NCBI RefSeq assembly: GCF_010093235.1
Contig: NZ_PDWP01000007.1
Span: forward strand, 1 to 64,000
Direction: 5' to 3'
From: Pseudoxanthomonas suwonensis
Lineage (GTDB): Bacteria > Pseudomonadota > Gammaproteobacteria > Xanthomonadales > Xanthomonadaceae
DNA length: 64,000 nucleotides
Under the pieces are notes generated by a model, which was not told the origin of the DNA, made no database searches, and worked only from the letters and a program-made list of their open reading frames with translations. Below, piece after piece: positions 53,200 to 61,945 of the stretch (position 1 is its first letter; every line of letters starts with the position of its first letter). The position numbers and the translations under genes were made by a program.

Positions 53200-55161
53200 C
53201 TATCGCGGCGCGAGCAGCCGCGACAGCGTGTCCGGCGTGCCGGGGATCCGGGCCAGTCGCGGATACCGCAGCGATCCACTGTAGGGAATCACCATCGCGA
53301 CGCGCTTTCCGTCCTGTTCGACGAGCAGTTCCACCGGCTGGTTGCCGGCGTCGCGGACTGCATCCAGCAGTCGCGCGACGTCGAAAGGCTGGCCCCGTAC
53401 CTCCACGATCCGGGCGCGAGGCGCCAGGCCCGCCTTGAAGGCCGGTCCATCCCACACGACCGAGGCGAGCACGCCCTGCGCGGTCACGCCCATGCCCAGC
53501 GAGTAGGACAGGTCGACCATCCCCGCCTCTTCCTCCTGCTGGCGGAACGCCTCGGTGGGCGTGTCGGTATAGACCAGCTGCCATCCATGCCCGGCCAGGC
53601 CGGCATTCGTATCGACCTCGTCGTGGCCGTCCACCCAGGCTCGCAGGTGCCTAGCCCAGTCTCCCGGCGCCGTGGCCTCCAGCGCATCGCACAACTGCGC
53701 GAAGGTGTAGGTCCTGGCGGGAGCATCCGGTGTCGCGCCGGCGAAGAACGACCGCGCGAAATCGTCGATGCCCTTCCTGCCCCGCGTGAGCGCGCGAAGG
53801 CGCGCGTCCACGTGCAGCCACAGCATCACGCCTTCCTGGTAGTAGTCCTTGCGCCGCTGCCACTCGGTCCAGCGCACGCGCTGCAGCAGCATGAAGGACG
53901 GATAGTTGACGTCGTCCGAAAGGCTGCGCCATGCGCGGCCCGGTGTATTGGCGACGCGCGCGGCGTCGATCGCGAGCTGGTCCAGCGTCTCCCCGCGGCT
54001 GCGCAGGCCGGCGCGCGCAGCCAGGACGCGTCCCCAGAACTCGCTCTGCCCCTCGTACACCCAGAGCAGGCTGCCCGACTGCGGCGTGTTCGGCGTCGGA
54101 GCCCACAGGTCGGCCGGTACGCGGTAGAGGCCATTCCAGGCATGGACCAGCTCGTGCGGAATGATGTCGCGGCTGCCGAGCTGCGCAGGCCACTCCCGGA
54201 AGTAGCTGGACGCAATGGCAATCTCGCCGGAACGCCGGTGTTCGGTGCCGCCGGTGGCGCCGTCATCCGACATCCGCGCGAGGATCTCGTAGCGCTCGAA
54301 CGGCGCAGGCCCGAAAACCGCCGCGGCCTGGGCGACCATCCGTCGCAGGTCGGCGACGCGTTCGCGCGGCACCTCGAGATCCTCTTGGCGCGGAGCCATC
54401 AGGTTGAGCGTCACCTCCGACCCACCTGCCTTGCCCAACGGGATCCGCCCGAGGTGGCGCGCGGCAAGGAGCGGAGAATCCAGCAGGGATTCGAGGGTGA
54501 CGACGCCCAGCTCGAGCGCGCCGGCGGTGGACGACACGGCCTCCAGCGACGAGGCAGGCGCCAGGCCAGGCGGCAGCGACACGGACGGCCTCACCTGGAT
54601 GTTGCGTGCGTACCAGCCGGCCGGATAGAGGACCAGTTTCTGCCAGGGAACGACGACCATGTCCGGCGCCAGCAGGTCCTCGCCCGCAACCACCTGGTAC
54701 GTTGCCTCGATCGTCGTCGCGCCGGCCGGCACCTCCAGGTGGAACGCATGCGGCTCGATCGGATCGCGCCGCCACTGCACGCGCCTGCCGTCCACCGACA
54801 CGACCAGTCCCGCAAGATTGGTCACGGTCAGGCTGGGTCCATGGCTTGCACTCTCCCAGCGTGGGTACAGCAGCGTGACCCTCCCCGCCTCCTGCACCGG
54901 GATACGCACCCGCACGTTGAACACCTTCCGCGCCACATCGGTGGCGTCCACTACGAGATCGACAACGCCATCGTGGTTGCGGTCCACCGGTGCCGGGATC
55001 GGCCATCCCGCATTCGCCTGGACGGGTTGCTCCGCTGCCGCCGCATGGCCGCATGGAACCACCAGCAGCATTCCCGCAAGGATGACACCCGGCATCAGAG
55101 CGCGCGGGACAAGTGGCATGCATGGCGGAGCCTTGCTCCGGCGACAGGGGAAAGGATGCAC
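53200..55161 (-). CDS. Exported M61-type metallopeptidase with PDZ domain
   Basis: A 653-residue zinc peptidase of the glycyl aminopeptidase (M61) family. It has a signal sequence (about 20-43, ending AAAA), an M61 N-terminal beta domain, the zinc motif HELVH at 336-340 followed by AWNGLYR, the third-ligand region VYEGQSEFWG, and a C-terminal PDZ domain (about 545-640, GVTAQGVLASVVWDGPAFKAGLAP). Just after the signal sequence is PVDRNHDGVVDLVVD, a calcium-loop-like DxNxDG motif. The GTG at 55161 has GGGAGAG 8 nt upstream; the ATG at 55119 is an alternative. It is the first gene of the one-strand block. Confidence 0.88.
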   Translation of the reverse strand: MHPFPCRRSKAPPCMPLVPRALMPGVILAGMLLVVPCGHAAAAEQPVQANAGWPIPAPVDRNHDGVVDLVVDATDVARKVFNVRVRIPVQEAGRVTLLYPRWESASHGPSLTVTNLAGLVVSVDGRRVQWRRDPIEPHAFHLEVPAGATTIEATYQVVAGEDLLAPDMVVVPWQKLVLYPAGWYARNIQVRPSVSLPPGLAPASSLEAVSSTAGALELGVVTLESLLDSPLLAARHLGRIPLGKAGGSEVTLNLMAPRQEDLEVPRERVADLRRMVAQAAAVFGPAPFERYEILARMSDDGATGGTEHRRSGEIAIASSYFREWPAQLGSRDIIPHELVHAWNGLYRVPADLWAPTPNTPQSGSLLWVYEGQSEFWGRVLAARAGLRSRGETLDQLAIDAARVANTPGRAWRSLSDDVNYPSFMLLQRVRWTEWQRRKDYYQEGVMLWLHVDARLRALTRGRKGIDDFARSFFAGATPDAPARTYTFAQLCDALEATAPGDWARHLRAWVDGHDEVDTNAGLAGHGWQLVYTDTPTEAFRQQEEEAGMVDLSYSLGMGVTAQGVLASVVWDGPAFKAGLAPRARIVEVRGQPFDVARLLDAVRDAGNQPVELLVEQDGKRVAMVIPYSGSLRYPRLARIPGTPDTLSRLLAPR

Positions 55162-55423
55162 CCGATTACTCTCCCTGGCTTGACGGACGGTCCGGCGACT
55201 CGCGCACCGATCCTACAAGCCACGACTCTCCATGCGAGCCGGGAGTTCTCCACTTCCCCCTGCAGGCCGAATCGCGGTTCCGTCGCGTTCATTTTGTCGC
55301 GGCATTGCGTCCAGCACGGGTTACACGAAGCGAACCTCGGCAAGGATTCTTTCCTCCCCGCGTCACCAGGATATGCAACTAGCGCGCAGCCGGCGCTGCT
55401 GTCACGCAACGTGCGCGCGCCAC

Positions 55424-56035
55424 TCATGATTCCGGTGCCGCGAAGCGCCCGTCTCCGGCCAGCGAAACCCGCCCGATCCACTCCCGGAACGCTTCCAGGA
55501 ACGTCCCGAGCCGCCGCGCCGTGGCAGCGTCGAACGGATCGGCATCCGGCCCCTGCCCGCCCGCACCGGCGATGTAGACCTGCGGCGTCGCCATCACCAG
55601 CGCTTCCATGGCTGAAAGCGCATGCCGGACCTGGGCCTGCGCGACACGCGTGCCCCACCTGCCGGGCGTTGCCCCGACGATGGCGACCGGCTTGCCGGCA
55701 AGCACCTCGCCATATGCGGGATCCTTGCGCGAGAGCCAGTCCAGGACGTTCTTGAGTACCCCGGGCATGGACTGGTTGTATTCGGGCGTGGCGATGAGCA
55801 CTCCGTCGGCGGCGGCGATGGCGGCGCGCAGGAGCCTGACGCCCTCCGGGCCGCCATGCGTGTCGGCTTCCACGTCCTCGTCGAAGAGCGGGACGTCGTG
55901 GATGTCGTGTACCAGCAGCTGGATCCTTCCAGGCGCGGTCGTGGCCGCAAGGTCCAGCAACCGCCGGTTATAGCTCCGCCTGCGGAGGCTGCCGGCGAAA
56001 CCGAGGATGCGAAGCGGGGAGTTCGTCTCTGGCAT
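55424..56035 (-). CDS. NADPH-dependent FMN reductase family protein
   Basis: A 203-residue flavodoxin-fold enzyme of the FMN_red family (ArsH/YieF/chromate reductase type). It has the phosphate-binding start GFAGSLRRRSYNRRLL (12-27), the flavin-contact TPEYNQSMPGVLKNVLDW (83-100) and the following KPVAIVGATPGRWGT. It probably reduces quinones or metal ions with NADPH. It lies 17 bp after the LysE-type gene and is likely co-transcribed with it. Between its stop codon side and the M61 start (55162-55423) I see no gene and no clear promoter. Confidence 0.88.
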   Translation of the reverse strand: MPETNSPLRILGFAGSLRRRSYNRRLLDLAATTAPGRIQLLVHDIHDVPLFDEDVEADTHGGPEGVRLLRAAIAAADGVLIATPEYNQSMPGVLKNVLDWLSRKDPAYGEVLAGKPVAIVGATPGRWGTRVAQAQVRHALSAMEALVMATPQVYIAGAGGQGPDADPFDAATARRLGTFLEAFREWIGRVSLAGDGRFAAPES

Positions 56036-56052
56036 GGCGGTCCCTTTTGGGG

Positions 56053-56637
56053 TCAAGACAGGAGGAGGAGGCCAGTGCTGGCGAGCAGTGCCAGCCCCAT
56101 GATGCGGGCGAACACGCGTTGCCGGGCCGGCATGCGCAGGAAGTACGCGAGGTACCGGCCGGCCAGCGCCCAGAGCAGCAGGCAGGCGAAGGGAACGAAG
56201 AGGAACAGCGGCCCCAGCCACAGCAGCGTGCCGGCCACGCCCTGGCCGGGAAACGCAGCCACCAGGGCCAGGACCATTGCCCAGCCCTTCGGATTGAGGA
56301 ACTGGAATGCGAGCAGGCCGGCGAAACCGGCGGGAAGCCTCCCTGCGCCACTTTGCCCCGCCCCGCGGACCATGCCGACACCGAGCCATCCCAGGTAGAT
56401 CGCCCCGGCCGACGCAACGACCCACCGCAGGGAAGTCCAGCCGGCCGGCATCGCATCGGCGGCAACCGTCACCACCACGAGCATCAGCACTCCACCGAGC
56501 ACGATGCCCGCGATCGCCGACGATACCGCCGCGAGGTCGCCCCTGGCCGCCGCCCGCAGGACCACGAGGTTGTTGGGGCCTGGCGTGAGCGCCGCCACCA
56601 GCAGCATGCCGGTGGCGGCCAGGATACCGGGGGGCAT
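56053..56637 (-). CDS. LysE family translocator
   Basis: A 194-residue membrane protein with six hydrophobic segments and the LysE/RhtB signature TPGPNNLVVLRAAARG near residues 18-33, plus FQFLNPKGWAMVLAL in the middle. The family exports amino acids or their derivatives. The ATG at 56637 starts the first helix; an upstream in-frame start at 56700 lies in the regulator's promoter zone. It is divergent from a LysR-type gene across 83 bp, so control by that regulator is likely. Confidence 0.9.
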   Translation of the reverse strand: MPPGILAATGMLLVAALTPGPNNLVVLRAAARGDLAAVSSAIAGIVLGGVLMLVVVTVAADAMPAGWTSLRWVVASAGAIYLGWLGVGMVRGAGQSGAGRLPAGFAGLLAFQFLNPKGWAMVLALVAAFPGQGVAGTLLWLGPLFLFVPFACLLLWALAGRYLAYFLRMPARQRVFARIMGLALLASTGLLLLS

Positions 56638-56720
56638 TCGCAGACTCCGCTGTAAGGACGATGCAGTCTGGCAGCCCGCGGCGGTGCAGGTGCGCACCAT
56701 GACGGTCTACTATCCAGACC

Positions 56721-57617
56721 ATGAAGCCCCTCCCCCTCAACGCCCTGCGGGCATTCGCCCTGGTCCACGCCCATGGAGGCGTGCGCGCCGCGGCCCGCGA
56801 GCTCGACATTTCGCACTCGGCGGTCAGTCGCCACCTGGTCGAGCTGGAAACCTGGATCGGGGTGCCGCTGGTGGAGCGCTCGACGCGCCGGTGGACGCCG
56901 ACGCCGCAGGGCGCAGCGCTTGCGCGCCGGCTGCAGGAGCTGTTCCGGGAAATGGACGATGCGACCGAAGCAGCGCGCGAGTCCGGTTCCCCGTTTTCGG
57001 TGACGATCGCCGCCGCACCCTCGTTTGCCAGCCGCTGGCTGCTGCCCCGGCTGCCCGCGCTGGAACGCGCACATCCGCGGATCGCGCTTTCGCTCCTGGT
57101 CAACCAGCGCCTGGAAACCCCGTCCGAAGGCATCGACCTGGCAGTGCGCATGGGTGCCGGCCCCTGGCCGGGACTGGAATGCGAACCACTGATGGATGAG
57201 CGCCTCTACCCTGTCGCCAGCCCGGCCTACTGGCGGCAAGCCGGTGGTGGCGAGGAGGTCGATTGCCTGCACGGCATGCGACTGCTGCACGACCGCGATC
57301 CCTCGGCGAGCTGGGAACTGTGGCGTCGCCATTTCGGTCCGGCCTCGCTCGCGCTGGAACACGGTGCGCGGCTGGCATCGTCGGACCTGGTACTACGAGC
57401 CGCCGAGCTCGGCCAGGGCGTGGCGCTGGCGCGGGAACGCTTCGCCGGCGACGCGCTGGCGGCGGGCACGCTGCTGAGGCCATTCGACGGAAAGGCCGTG
57501 CACCTGCCGCAGGCCTACTGGATCGTGCGTCCGGCCAGGCCGCGCGCGGGGGCATCGAAACGCCACGCGATCGCAACCGTGGTGCAGTGGCTCAAGGAGC
57601 AGGCCGGGGCAGGCTGA
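56721..57617 (+). CDS. LysR-type transcriptional regulator (GcvA-like)
   Basis: A 298-residue LTTR. The N-terminal helix-turn-helix (residues 6-65) has LNALRAFALVHAHGGVRAAA and ISHSAVSRHLVELE. The effector domain follows (about 90-295), with FSVTIAAAPSFASRWLLPRL typical of the GcvA/AmpR branch. It is transcribed away from the lysE-like and FMN reductase genes and probably regulates them and itself. The ligand is unknown. Confidence 0.93.
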   Translation: MKPLPLNALRAFALVHAHGGVRAAARELDISHSAVSRHLVELETWIGVPLVERSTRRWTPTPQGAALARRLQELFREMDDATEAARESGSPFSVTIAAAPSFASRWLLPRLPALERAHPRIALSLLVNQRLETPSEGIDLAVRMGAGPWPGLECEPLMDERLYPVASPAYWRQAGGGEEVDCLHGMRLLHDRDPSASWELWRRHFGPASLALEHGARLASSDLVLRAAELGQGVALARERFAGDALAAGTLLRPFDGKAVHLPQAYWIVRPARPRAGASKRHAIATVVQWLKEQAGAG

Positions 57618-57706
57618 TCGCAACCGGTATCGCCCGCATCACCGGCGCGCGAAGGCACACGGCGATGCATGCACGGAATTCCCGGGCAATGTCGTCAAAG
57701 AGGGAA

Positions 57707-57724
57707 TGGCGCGCGGCAACGCCA
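57707..57724 (-). terminator. Weak terminator of the tRNA cluster
   Basis: TGGCG/CGCCA forms a 5-bp stem just after the last tRNA on the minus strand, followed by TTCCCTCTTT. The stem is short, so the call is tentative. Confidence 0.3.
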
Positions 57725-57729
57725 GAAGA

Positions 57730-57805
57730 TGGTGGAGCCAGGCGGGATCGAACCGCCGACCTCCTGCATGCCATGCAGGCGCTCTCCCAGCTGAGCTATG
57801 GCCCC
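57730..57805 (-). tRNA. tRNA-Ala(GGC), copy 1
   Basis: A 76-nt cloverleaf with encoded CCA. The acceptor GGGGCCA pairs with TGGCTCC, the anticodon loop is ATGGCAT with anticodon GGC, and the T arm is GGCGG TTCGATC CCGCC. The anticodon stem is CCTGC/GCAGG. It is the last gene of an Ala-Glu-Ala cluster. Confidence 0.97.
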
Positions 57806-57846
57806 ACGAGCATCGGCCACCAGGCCTCTGCGTACCGCTGGAAATG

Positions 57847-57922
57847 TGGCGTCCCCACGGGGATTCGAACCCCGGTCGCTACCGTGAAAGGGTAGTGTCC
57901 TAGGCCTCTAGACGATGGGGAC
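57847..57922 (-). tRNA. tRNA-Glu(TTC)
   Basis: A 76-nt cloverleaf with encoded CCA and acceptor GTCCCCA. The anticodon loop CTTTCAC gives anticodon TTC, and the T arm is CGGGG TTCGAAT CCCCG. U34 of this tRNA is a substrate of MnmA, encoded at 2.3-3.4 kb. It is the middle gene of the cluster. Confidence 0.98.
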
Positions 57923-57955
57923 AATATCGTCGCTTCGCCCGACTTGCGTCGGATT

Positions 57956-58031
<76 letters not shown>

Positions 58032-58049
58032 ACGAAGCTGAGGGCGCGA

Positions 58050-58078
58050 ATATTAGACAGTCTCCGTAACTTGCGCAA
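58050..58078 (-). promoter_or_regulatory. Promoter of the tRNA cluster inside the trhO end
   Basis: TTGCGC (58073-58078), a 17-bp spacer and TAATAT (58050-58055) form a good sigma-70 promoter. The TAA of the -10 box is the stop codon of trhO. The following discriminator TCGCGC is GC-rich, as in stringently controlled stable-RNA promoters. Predicted start is near 58043, 12 nt before the first tRNA. Confidence 0.75.
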
Positions 58079-58835
58079 GCGTTTCTTCACGAAAATTTTC
58101 GTCCACCAGCGGACGCAGTTGCGGATCGAGCGCGACGCGCTCGTCGAACACGAAACAGCGGCCTTCGTACCCCTGCCCGCCGACCTGCTCGAACCAGCCG
58201 AGGATGCCGCCCTCCAGCTGCAGCACGTTGTCCATGCCGTCCTGGCGCATCCATAGCGCCGCCTTCTCGCAGCGGATGCCGCCGGTGCAGAAGCTGACAA
58301 CGGTCGCGTCGGCCAGCGCCTGGCGATGCGGCTCCAGCGCGGCCGGCAGGTCGGTGAACTTCGTGATCGGCAGGGTCAGCGCGCCCTGGAAGGTGCCGTA
58401 GGCCACCTCCTGTGCATTGCGGGTATCGAGCATCACGACCGGCCGGCCCTGGTCGTCGCGGCCGCCCTGGGCCAGCCAGCGCGCCACCGTGGCCGGATCC
58501 ACCGCCGGCGCGCGCGCACCCTGGGCCAGCGGCGTGGCCTCGGGATGGCGGAAGCTGATGATCTCCGGCTTCACCTTCACCTTGAGGCGGGCGAACGGCA
58601 CGGTGCCGCTGCGGCTGTAGCGCGGCTTCAGCCCGGCCAGGCGTGGATCGGCATGCAGTCCGTCGACGAAGCCGCGCAGGGCCTCGTCCGGTCCGGCGAG
58701 GAACAGGTTGATGCCCTCGCCGGCCACGAGGATGGTGCCCTTGAGGTCGGCCGCCCGGGCGGCTTCATGCAGGTGCCCGGCGAGCGCGTGCGGATCGTCG
58801 ATGTGGACGAACAGGTAGGCGGCGAGATTGAGCAT
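58053..58835 (-). CDS. trhO: tRNA uridine(34) hydroxylase TrhO (rhodanese family)
   Basis: TrhO (YceA, UPF0176) makes 5-hydroxyuridine at U34 of some tRNAs in an O2-dependent reaction. The 260-residue product has the N-terminal domain starting LNLAAYLFVHIDDP and GTILVAGEGINLFLAG, then a rhodanese domain with VVMLDTRNAQEVAYGTF and the catalytic loop FCTGGIRCEKA. The rhodanese cysteine is present here, unlike in the protein at 17.9 kb. It directly precedes a tRNA cluster and its stop codon is part of that cluster's promoter. Confidence 0.94.
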   Translation of the reverse strand: MLNLAAYLFVHIDDPHALAGHLHEAARAADLKGTILVAGEGINLFLAGPDEALRGFVDGLHADPRLAGLKPRYSRSGTVPFARLKVKVKPEIISFRHPEATPLAQGARAPAVDPATVARWLAQGGRDDQGRPVVMLDTRNAQEVAYGTFQGALTLPITKFTDLPAALEPHRQALADATVVSFCTGGIRCEKAALWMRQDGMDNVLQLEGGILGWFEQVGGQGYEGRCFVFDERVALDPQLRPLVDENFREETLAQVTETV

Positions 58836-58868
58836 GCCGCCATTGTAATGGCCGCCCCTGCCCGATCC

Positions 58869-59234
58869 TCAGCGCAGCAGCCACCACGGCAGCGACAGGG
58901 TGAACGCCAGGATCACCAGTATCGCCAGCAGTCGCGGCAGCACGAAGGCCGGGCGCGTACGCAGCAACTGCATGAAGGACTCCCCTTCGCCGCGCTGCTG
59001 GCGCTCCAGCGCCTCGGCCTGGACCCGGCTCCGGCGCTGCAGCTGGTACTCGTCCAGCAGCGCCCGGGCGCGTGGATACTCGCCGGCGTCGCGCAGCCAC
59101 AGGCCCGGCGCGGACAGGCCCAGGATGCCGGCGTCGGTCTCGTACCAGCCGAAGCCATATTGATCGAGCAGCGCACGCACCTCGGATGCCTCATCCTCGG
59201 GCACGTTGCGCAGGGAAAACAGCAGCTTGGCCAT
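58869..59234 (-). CDS. DUF6164 family membrane protein
   Basis: A 121-residue protein. Residues 1-60 form a small alpha/beta domain ([20 protein letters not shown], then [18 protein letters not shown]) typical of DUF6164. A charged helical stretch follows (about 62-88), and then one C-terminal membrane helix (about 98-120) makes it tail-anchored. Function unknown. It is divergent from the FKBP gene with a 74-bp gap. Confidence 0.8.
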   Translation of the reverse strand: MAKLLFSLRNVPEDEASEVRALLDQYGFGWYETDAGILGLSAPGLWLRDAGEYPRARALLDEYQLQRRSRVQAEALERQQRGEGESFMQLLRTRPAFVLPRLLAILVILAFTLSLPWWLLR

Positions 59235-59308
59235 GCGCGCATGATACGCGCCATCGCCGCGGCCGCCGCCGGCGGTTTACCCTTGCGTCCCCTCGAGGAC
59301 CCGAAGTC

Positions 59309-59746
59309 ATGCGTCTTTTCCTGCTTTCCGCCCTGCTCTGCTCCCTGCTGCTGGCCGCCTGCGGCCAGTCCGGCCCGCCGCCTGGCGGTTCGGTCGCGCA
59401 GCTGGAGCGCATCGACGAGGTGACCGGCCAGGGCGACCTTGCCACCCCCGGCAGCCGCGTCACCGTGCACTACACCGGCTGGCTGTACGACGAGCGCCTG
59501 CCGGAGAAGCGCAGCCGCAAGTTCGACAGCTCGCTGGACCGCGGCGAGCCTTTCACCTTCGTGCTCGGCGCCGGCCAGGTGATCCGCGGCTGGGACGACG
59601 GCGTGGCCGGCATGCGCGTCGGCGGCCGGCGCATCCTGATGATCCCGTCCGCGCAGGCCTATGGCGCACGCGGCGCCGGGCGCGCGATCCCGCCGCACGC
59701 CTCGCTGGTGTTCGAGGTCGAGCTGCTGGGCGTGGAAGCGCGCTGA
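59309..59746 (+). CDS. FKBP-type peptidyl-prolyl isomerase lipoprotein
   Basis: A 145-residue lipoprotein (lipobox LLAAC, Cys18) with a complete FKBP domain: [52 protein letters not shown] and [11 protein letters not shown]. The key pocket residues Y, F, D, V-I, W and Y/F are present. It would catalyse proline isomerisation in the periplasm while anchored in a membrane. The ATG at 59309 gives the lipoprotein signal. It precedes the flavoprotein gene by 3 bp. Confidence 0.92.
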   Translation: MRLFLLSALLCSLLLAACGQSGPPPGGSVAQLERIDEVTGQGDLATPGSRVTVHYTGWLYDERLPEKRSRKFDSSLDRGEPFTFVLGAGQVIRGWDDGVAGMRVGGRRILMIPSAQAYGARGAGRAIPPHASLVFEVELLGVEAR

Positions 59747-59749
59747 TCC

Positions 59750-61003
59750 ATGCCTGCGGAGCTGACCACCCTGCCGGGCCTGGCGATCGTCGGCGGCGGC
59801 GCGGCTGGCCTGATGGCCGCCGAGGTCGCACGCGCGGCCGGCATCGAAGTCGACCTTTACGAAGCCAAGGGCTCGGTCGGGCGCAAGTTCCTGATTGCCG
59901 GCAAAGGCGGCCTCAACCTCACCCACGCCGAGCCCATGCCCGGCTTCGCCCGGCGCTACGGTGTCCGCGCGCCCCAGGTCGCCGCCTGGCTGGCCGACTT
60001 CGGACCGGGCGAGCTGCGGGACTGGGCACGCGGCCTCGGCGTGGAAACCTACGTGGGCAGCTCGGACCGCGTGTTCCCGCAGGACCGCAAGGCCGCGCCC
60101 CTGCTGCGCGGCTGGGTGCGCCGACTGAAGGAACAGGGCGTGCGCTTCCACGTGCTGCACCGCTGGGAAGGCTGGGACGATGACGGTGCCCTGCGCTTCC
60201 GCAACGGGGATGGCGAGCTGCGCGTGCGCGCCCCGGCCACGGTCCTGGCCATGGGCGGCGGCAGTTGGCCGCAGCTCGGTTCCGATGGCGCCTGGGTCGG
60301 GTCCGTGGCCGCCGCCGGCATCGAGGTCTCGCCGCTGGTGCCCTCCAACTGCGGCTTCGACGTGGGCTGGAGCGAATACTTCGCCGGGCGCCACGCCGGC
60401 GCCCCGCTCAAGCCCGTGGTCGCCCACTGGCAGGACCTGGACGGAACCCCGCGCTCGCTGCAGGGCGAATGCGTGGTCACCGCCACCGGTATCGAAGGCA
60501 GCCTGGTCTACGCGCTGTCGGTGCCGCTGCGCGAGGCGATCGCCCGCGACGGCCACGCCACCCTGCACCTGGACCTGGTGCCCGGCCGCGAGCTGGAACG
60601 CCTGCGCGCCGAGCTGGGCAGGCCGCGCAAGGGCCGCAGCTTGAGCGAACACCTGCGCCGCCAGGCCGGCGTCGACGGGGTCAAGGCGGCGCTGCTGCGC
60701 GAGGTGCTGGATCCACAGTCCATGGCCGACATGGAACGGGTCGCCACCACGCTCAAGCGCCTGCCGCTGGTGCTCAGGCGCCCGCGCCCGCTGGACGAGG
60801 CGATCAGCAGCGGCGGCGGCGTGCGCCTGGAGGCGCTGGACGCGGACCTGATGGCTCTCGCCCGGCCCGGCGTGTTCTGCGCCGGCGAAATGCTGGACTG
60901 GGAAGCGCCGACCGGCGGCTACCTGCTGACCGCCTGCTTCGCCAGCGGCCTGCGTGCCGGCCGCGCCGCGGCGCGCTGGCTGCAGGCTGCGGACAAGTCC
61001 TGA
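59750..61003 (+). CDS. NAD(P)/FAD-dependent oxidoreductase, TIGR03862 (HI0933-like) type
   Basis: A 417-residue flavoprotein. The N-terminal Rossmann motif is LAIVGGGAAGLMAAEVAR (11-28), followed by EAKGSVGRKFLIAGKGGLNLTH, the signature of the HI0933 family. The C-terminal FAD contact is FCAGEMLDWEAPTGGYLLTACFASG. The exact reaction is unknown. Its start lies 3 bp after the FKBP stop codon, suggesting one transcript. Length and motifs fit the TIGR03862 subgroup of proteobacteria. Confidence 0.88.
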   Translation: MPAELTTLPGLAIVGGGAAGLMAAEVARAAGIEVDLYEAKGSVGRKFLIAGKGGLNLTHAEPMPGFARRYGVRAPQVAAWLADFGPGELRDWARGLGVETYVGSSDRVFPQDRKAAPLLRGWVRRLKEQGVRFHVLHRWEGWDDDGALRFRNGDGELRVRAPATVLAMGGGSWPQLGSDGAWVGSVAAAGIEVSPLVPSNCGFDVGWSEYFAGRHAGAPLKPVVAHWQDLDGTPRSLQGECVVTATGIEGSLVYALSVPLREAIARDGHATLHLDLVPGRELERLRAELGRPRKGRSLSEHLRRQAGVDGVKAALLREVLDPQSMADMERVATTLKRLPLVLRRPRPLDEAISSGGGVRLEALDADLMALARPGVFCAGEMLDWEAPTGGYLLTACFASGLRAGRAAARWLQAADKS

Positions 61004-61013
61004 CCCCGGCGCC

Positions 61014-61589
61014 TCAAGCCGCGGACAGCGGCCACTCTCCCAGCACGCGGTAGCGGGTTCCCGCACCGGTACGCAGGCTCTGCAGCAGGGCGAAGCGGTC
61101 CACCCGCCATTCCACCGGCGGCACCGGCTGCGGCGGGAAGCGCACGCTTGCCCGGCGTCGCACGGTCACGTGCGGCGCGAGCGAAGGCCCTACCGGCACG
61201 CGCACCCGCCGGGCGGCCAGGGCCGCCGCCAGTGCCCGGTGCAGTTCCTCCAGCTGCCTGGGCGGCTGCGAGGGCCGGAGTACCCAGATCGATTCCGCGT
61301 GGCCGAAGCATTCGGCCTGGTCCAGGCGCAGTTCGAAGCCGGACAGCCGCATCCGTGCAGCCGCGGCGCAGGCATCGTCCACCAGCGCCTGCGGCAGCCG
61401 GGACCACTCGCCCAGCCAGTGCAGGGTCAGGTGCAGGCGTTCGTCGGGCACGCCACCGCCGCGCTGGGGCGCCAGGCCCGCCTCCAGCGCCTGGCGCGCG
61501 GCCTGGATGGCGGCCACCACCGGCGGCGCCGGCACCAGCGCGAAGAACAGGCTGTGGTGCTCGTCCGCGGCAGCGAACAGGTCGCCCAT
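61014..61589 (-). CDS. thpR: RNA 2',3'-cyclic phosphodiesterase ThpR
   Basis: A 191-residue 2H phosphoesterase (LigT/ThpR). The two catalytic HxT motifs are HLTLHW (His53, Thr55) and HVTVRR (His140, Thr142). It opens RNA 2',3'-cyclic phosphates and may ligate 2',5' ends in vitro. The ATG at 61589 gives the family N terminus (HHSLFFALVP). It is convergent with the flavoprotein gene and lies 11 bp downstream of ridA. Confidence 0.9.
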   Translation of the reverse strand: MGDLFAAADEHHSLFFALVPAPPVVAAIQAARQALEAGLAPQRGGGVPDERLHLTLHWLGEWSRLPQALVDDACAAAARMRLSGFELRLDQAECFGHAESIWVLRPSQPPRQLEELHRALAAALAARRVRVPVGPSLAPHVTVRRRASVRFPPQPVPPVEWRVDRFALLQSLRTGAGTRYRVLGEWPLSAA

Positions 61590-61600
61590 CACACGATCGC

Positions 61601-61945
61601 TCAGACCGCGGCGGTGACCACGATCTCGACCTTCCAGGCCGGATCGGCCAGCTTCGCCTGCACCGTGGCGCGGGCGGGGGTATGCCCCTGCGGCACCCAC
61701 TCTTCCCAGGCCTTGTTCATGCCGGCGAAATCGCCGATGTCGGCGAGGAAGATCTCCGCGCGCAGGATCTTCGTCTTGTCGCTGCCGGCCTGGGCCAGCA
61801 GCGCATCGATCGCCTGCAGCACCTGCCGGGTCTGGCCGGTGATGTCCTGGCTGGTGTCCTCCGGGATCTGCCCGGACAGGTAGGCCACGCCGTTGTGCAC
61901 GGTCATTTCGGACATGCGCGGACCGGTTTCGAAACGCTGGATCAT
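61601..61945 (-). CDS. RidA family protein
   Basis: A 114-residue YjgF/YER057c/UK114 protein. Typical segments are MTVHNGVAYLSGQIPEDTS, QTRQVLQAIDALLAQAGSDK and the final WKVEIVVTAAV. RidA proteins hydrolyse reactive enamine or imine intermediates. The usual catalytic Arg near residue 105 appears to be replaced in this copy (LADPAWKVEI instead of PxxxVEIE-R), which suggests one of the Rid1-7 subgroups and not RidA itself. The ATG at 61945 is chosen by family length. Confidence 0.87.
   Translation of the reverse strand: MIQRFETGPRMSEMTVHNGVAYLSGQIPEDTSQDITGQTRQVLQAIDALLAQAGSDKTKILRAEIFLADIGDFAGMNKAWEEWVPQGHTPARATVQAKLADPAWKVEIVVTAAV

Noticed and set aside
18651-55161. A mobile island bounded by insertion sequences or att sites
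   Set aside because: I saw no transposase, integrase, terminal repeats or target duplication at the borders. The tRNA cluster lies 2.5 kb outside the block and is intact. Transfer of the toxin/immunity part is suggested only by base composition.
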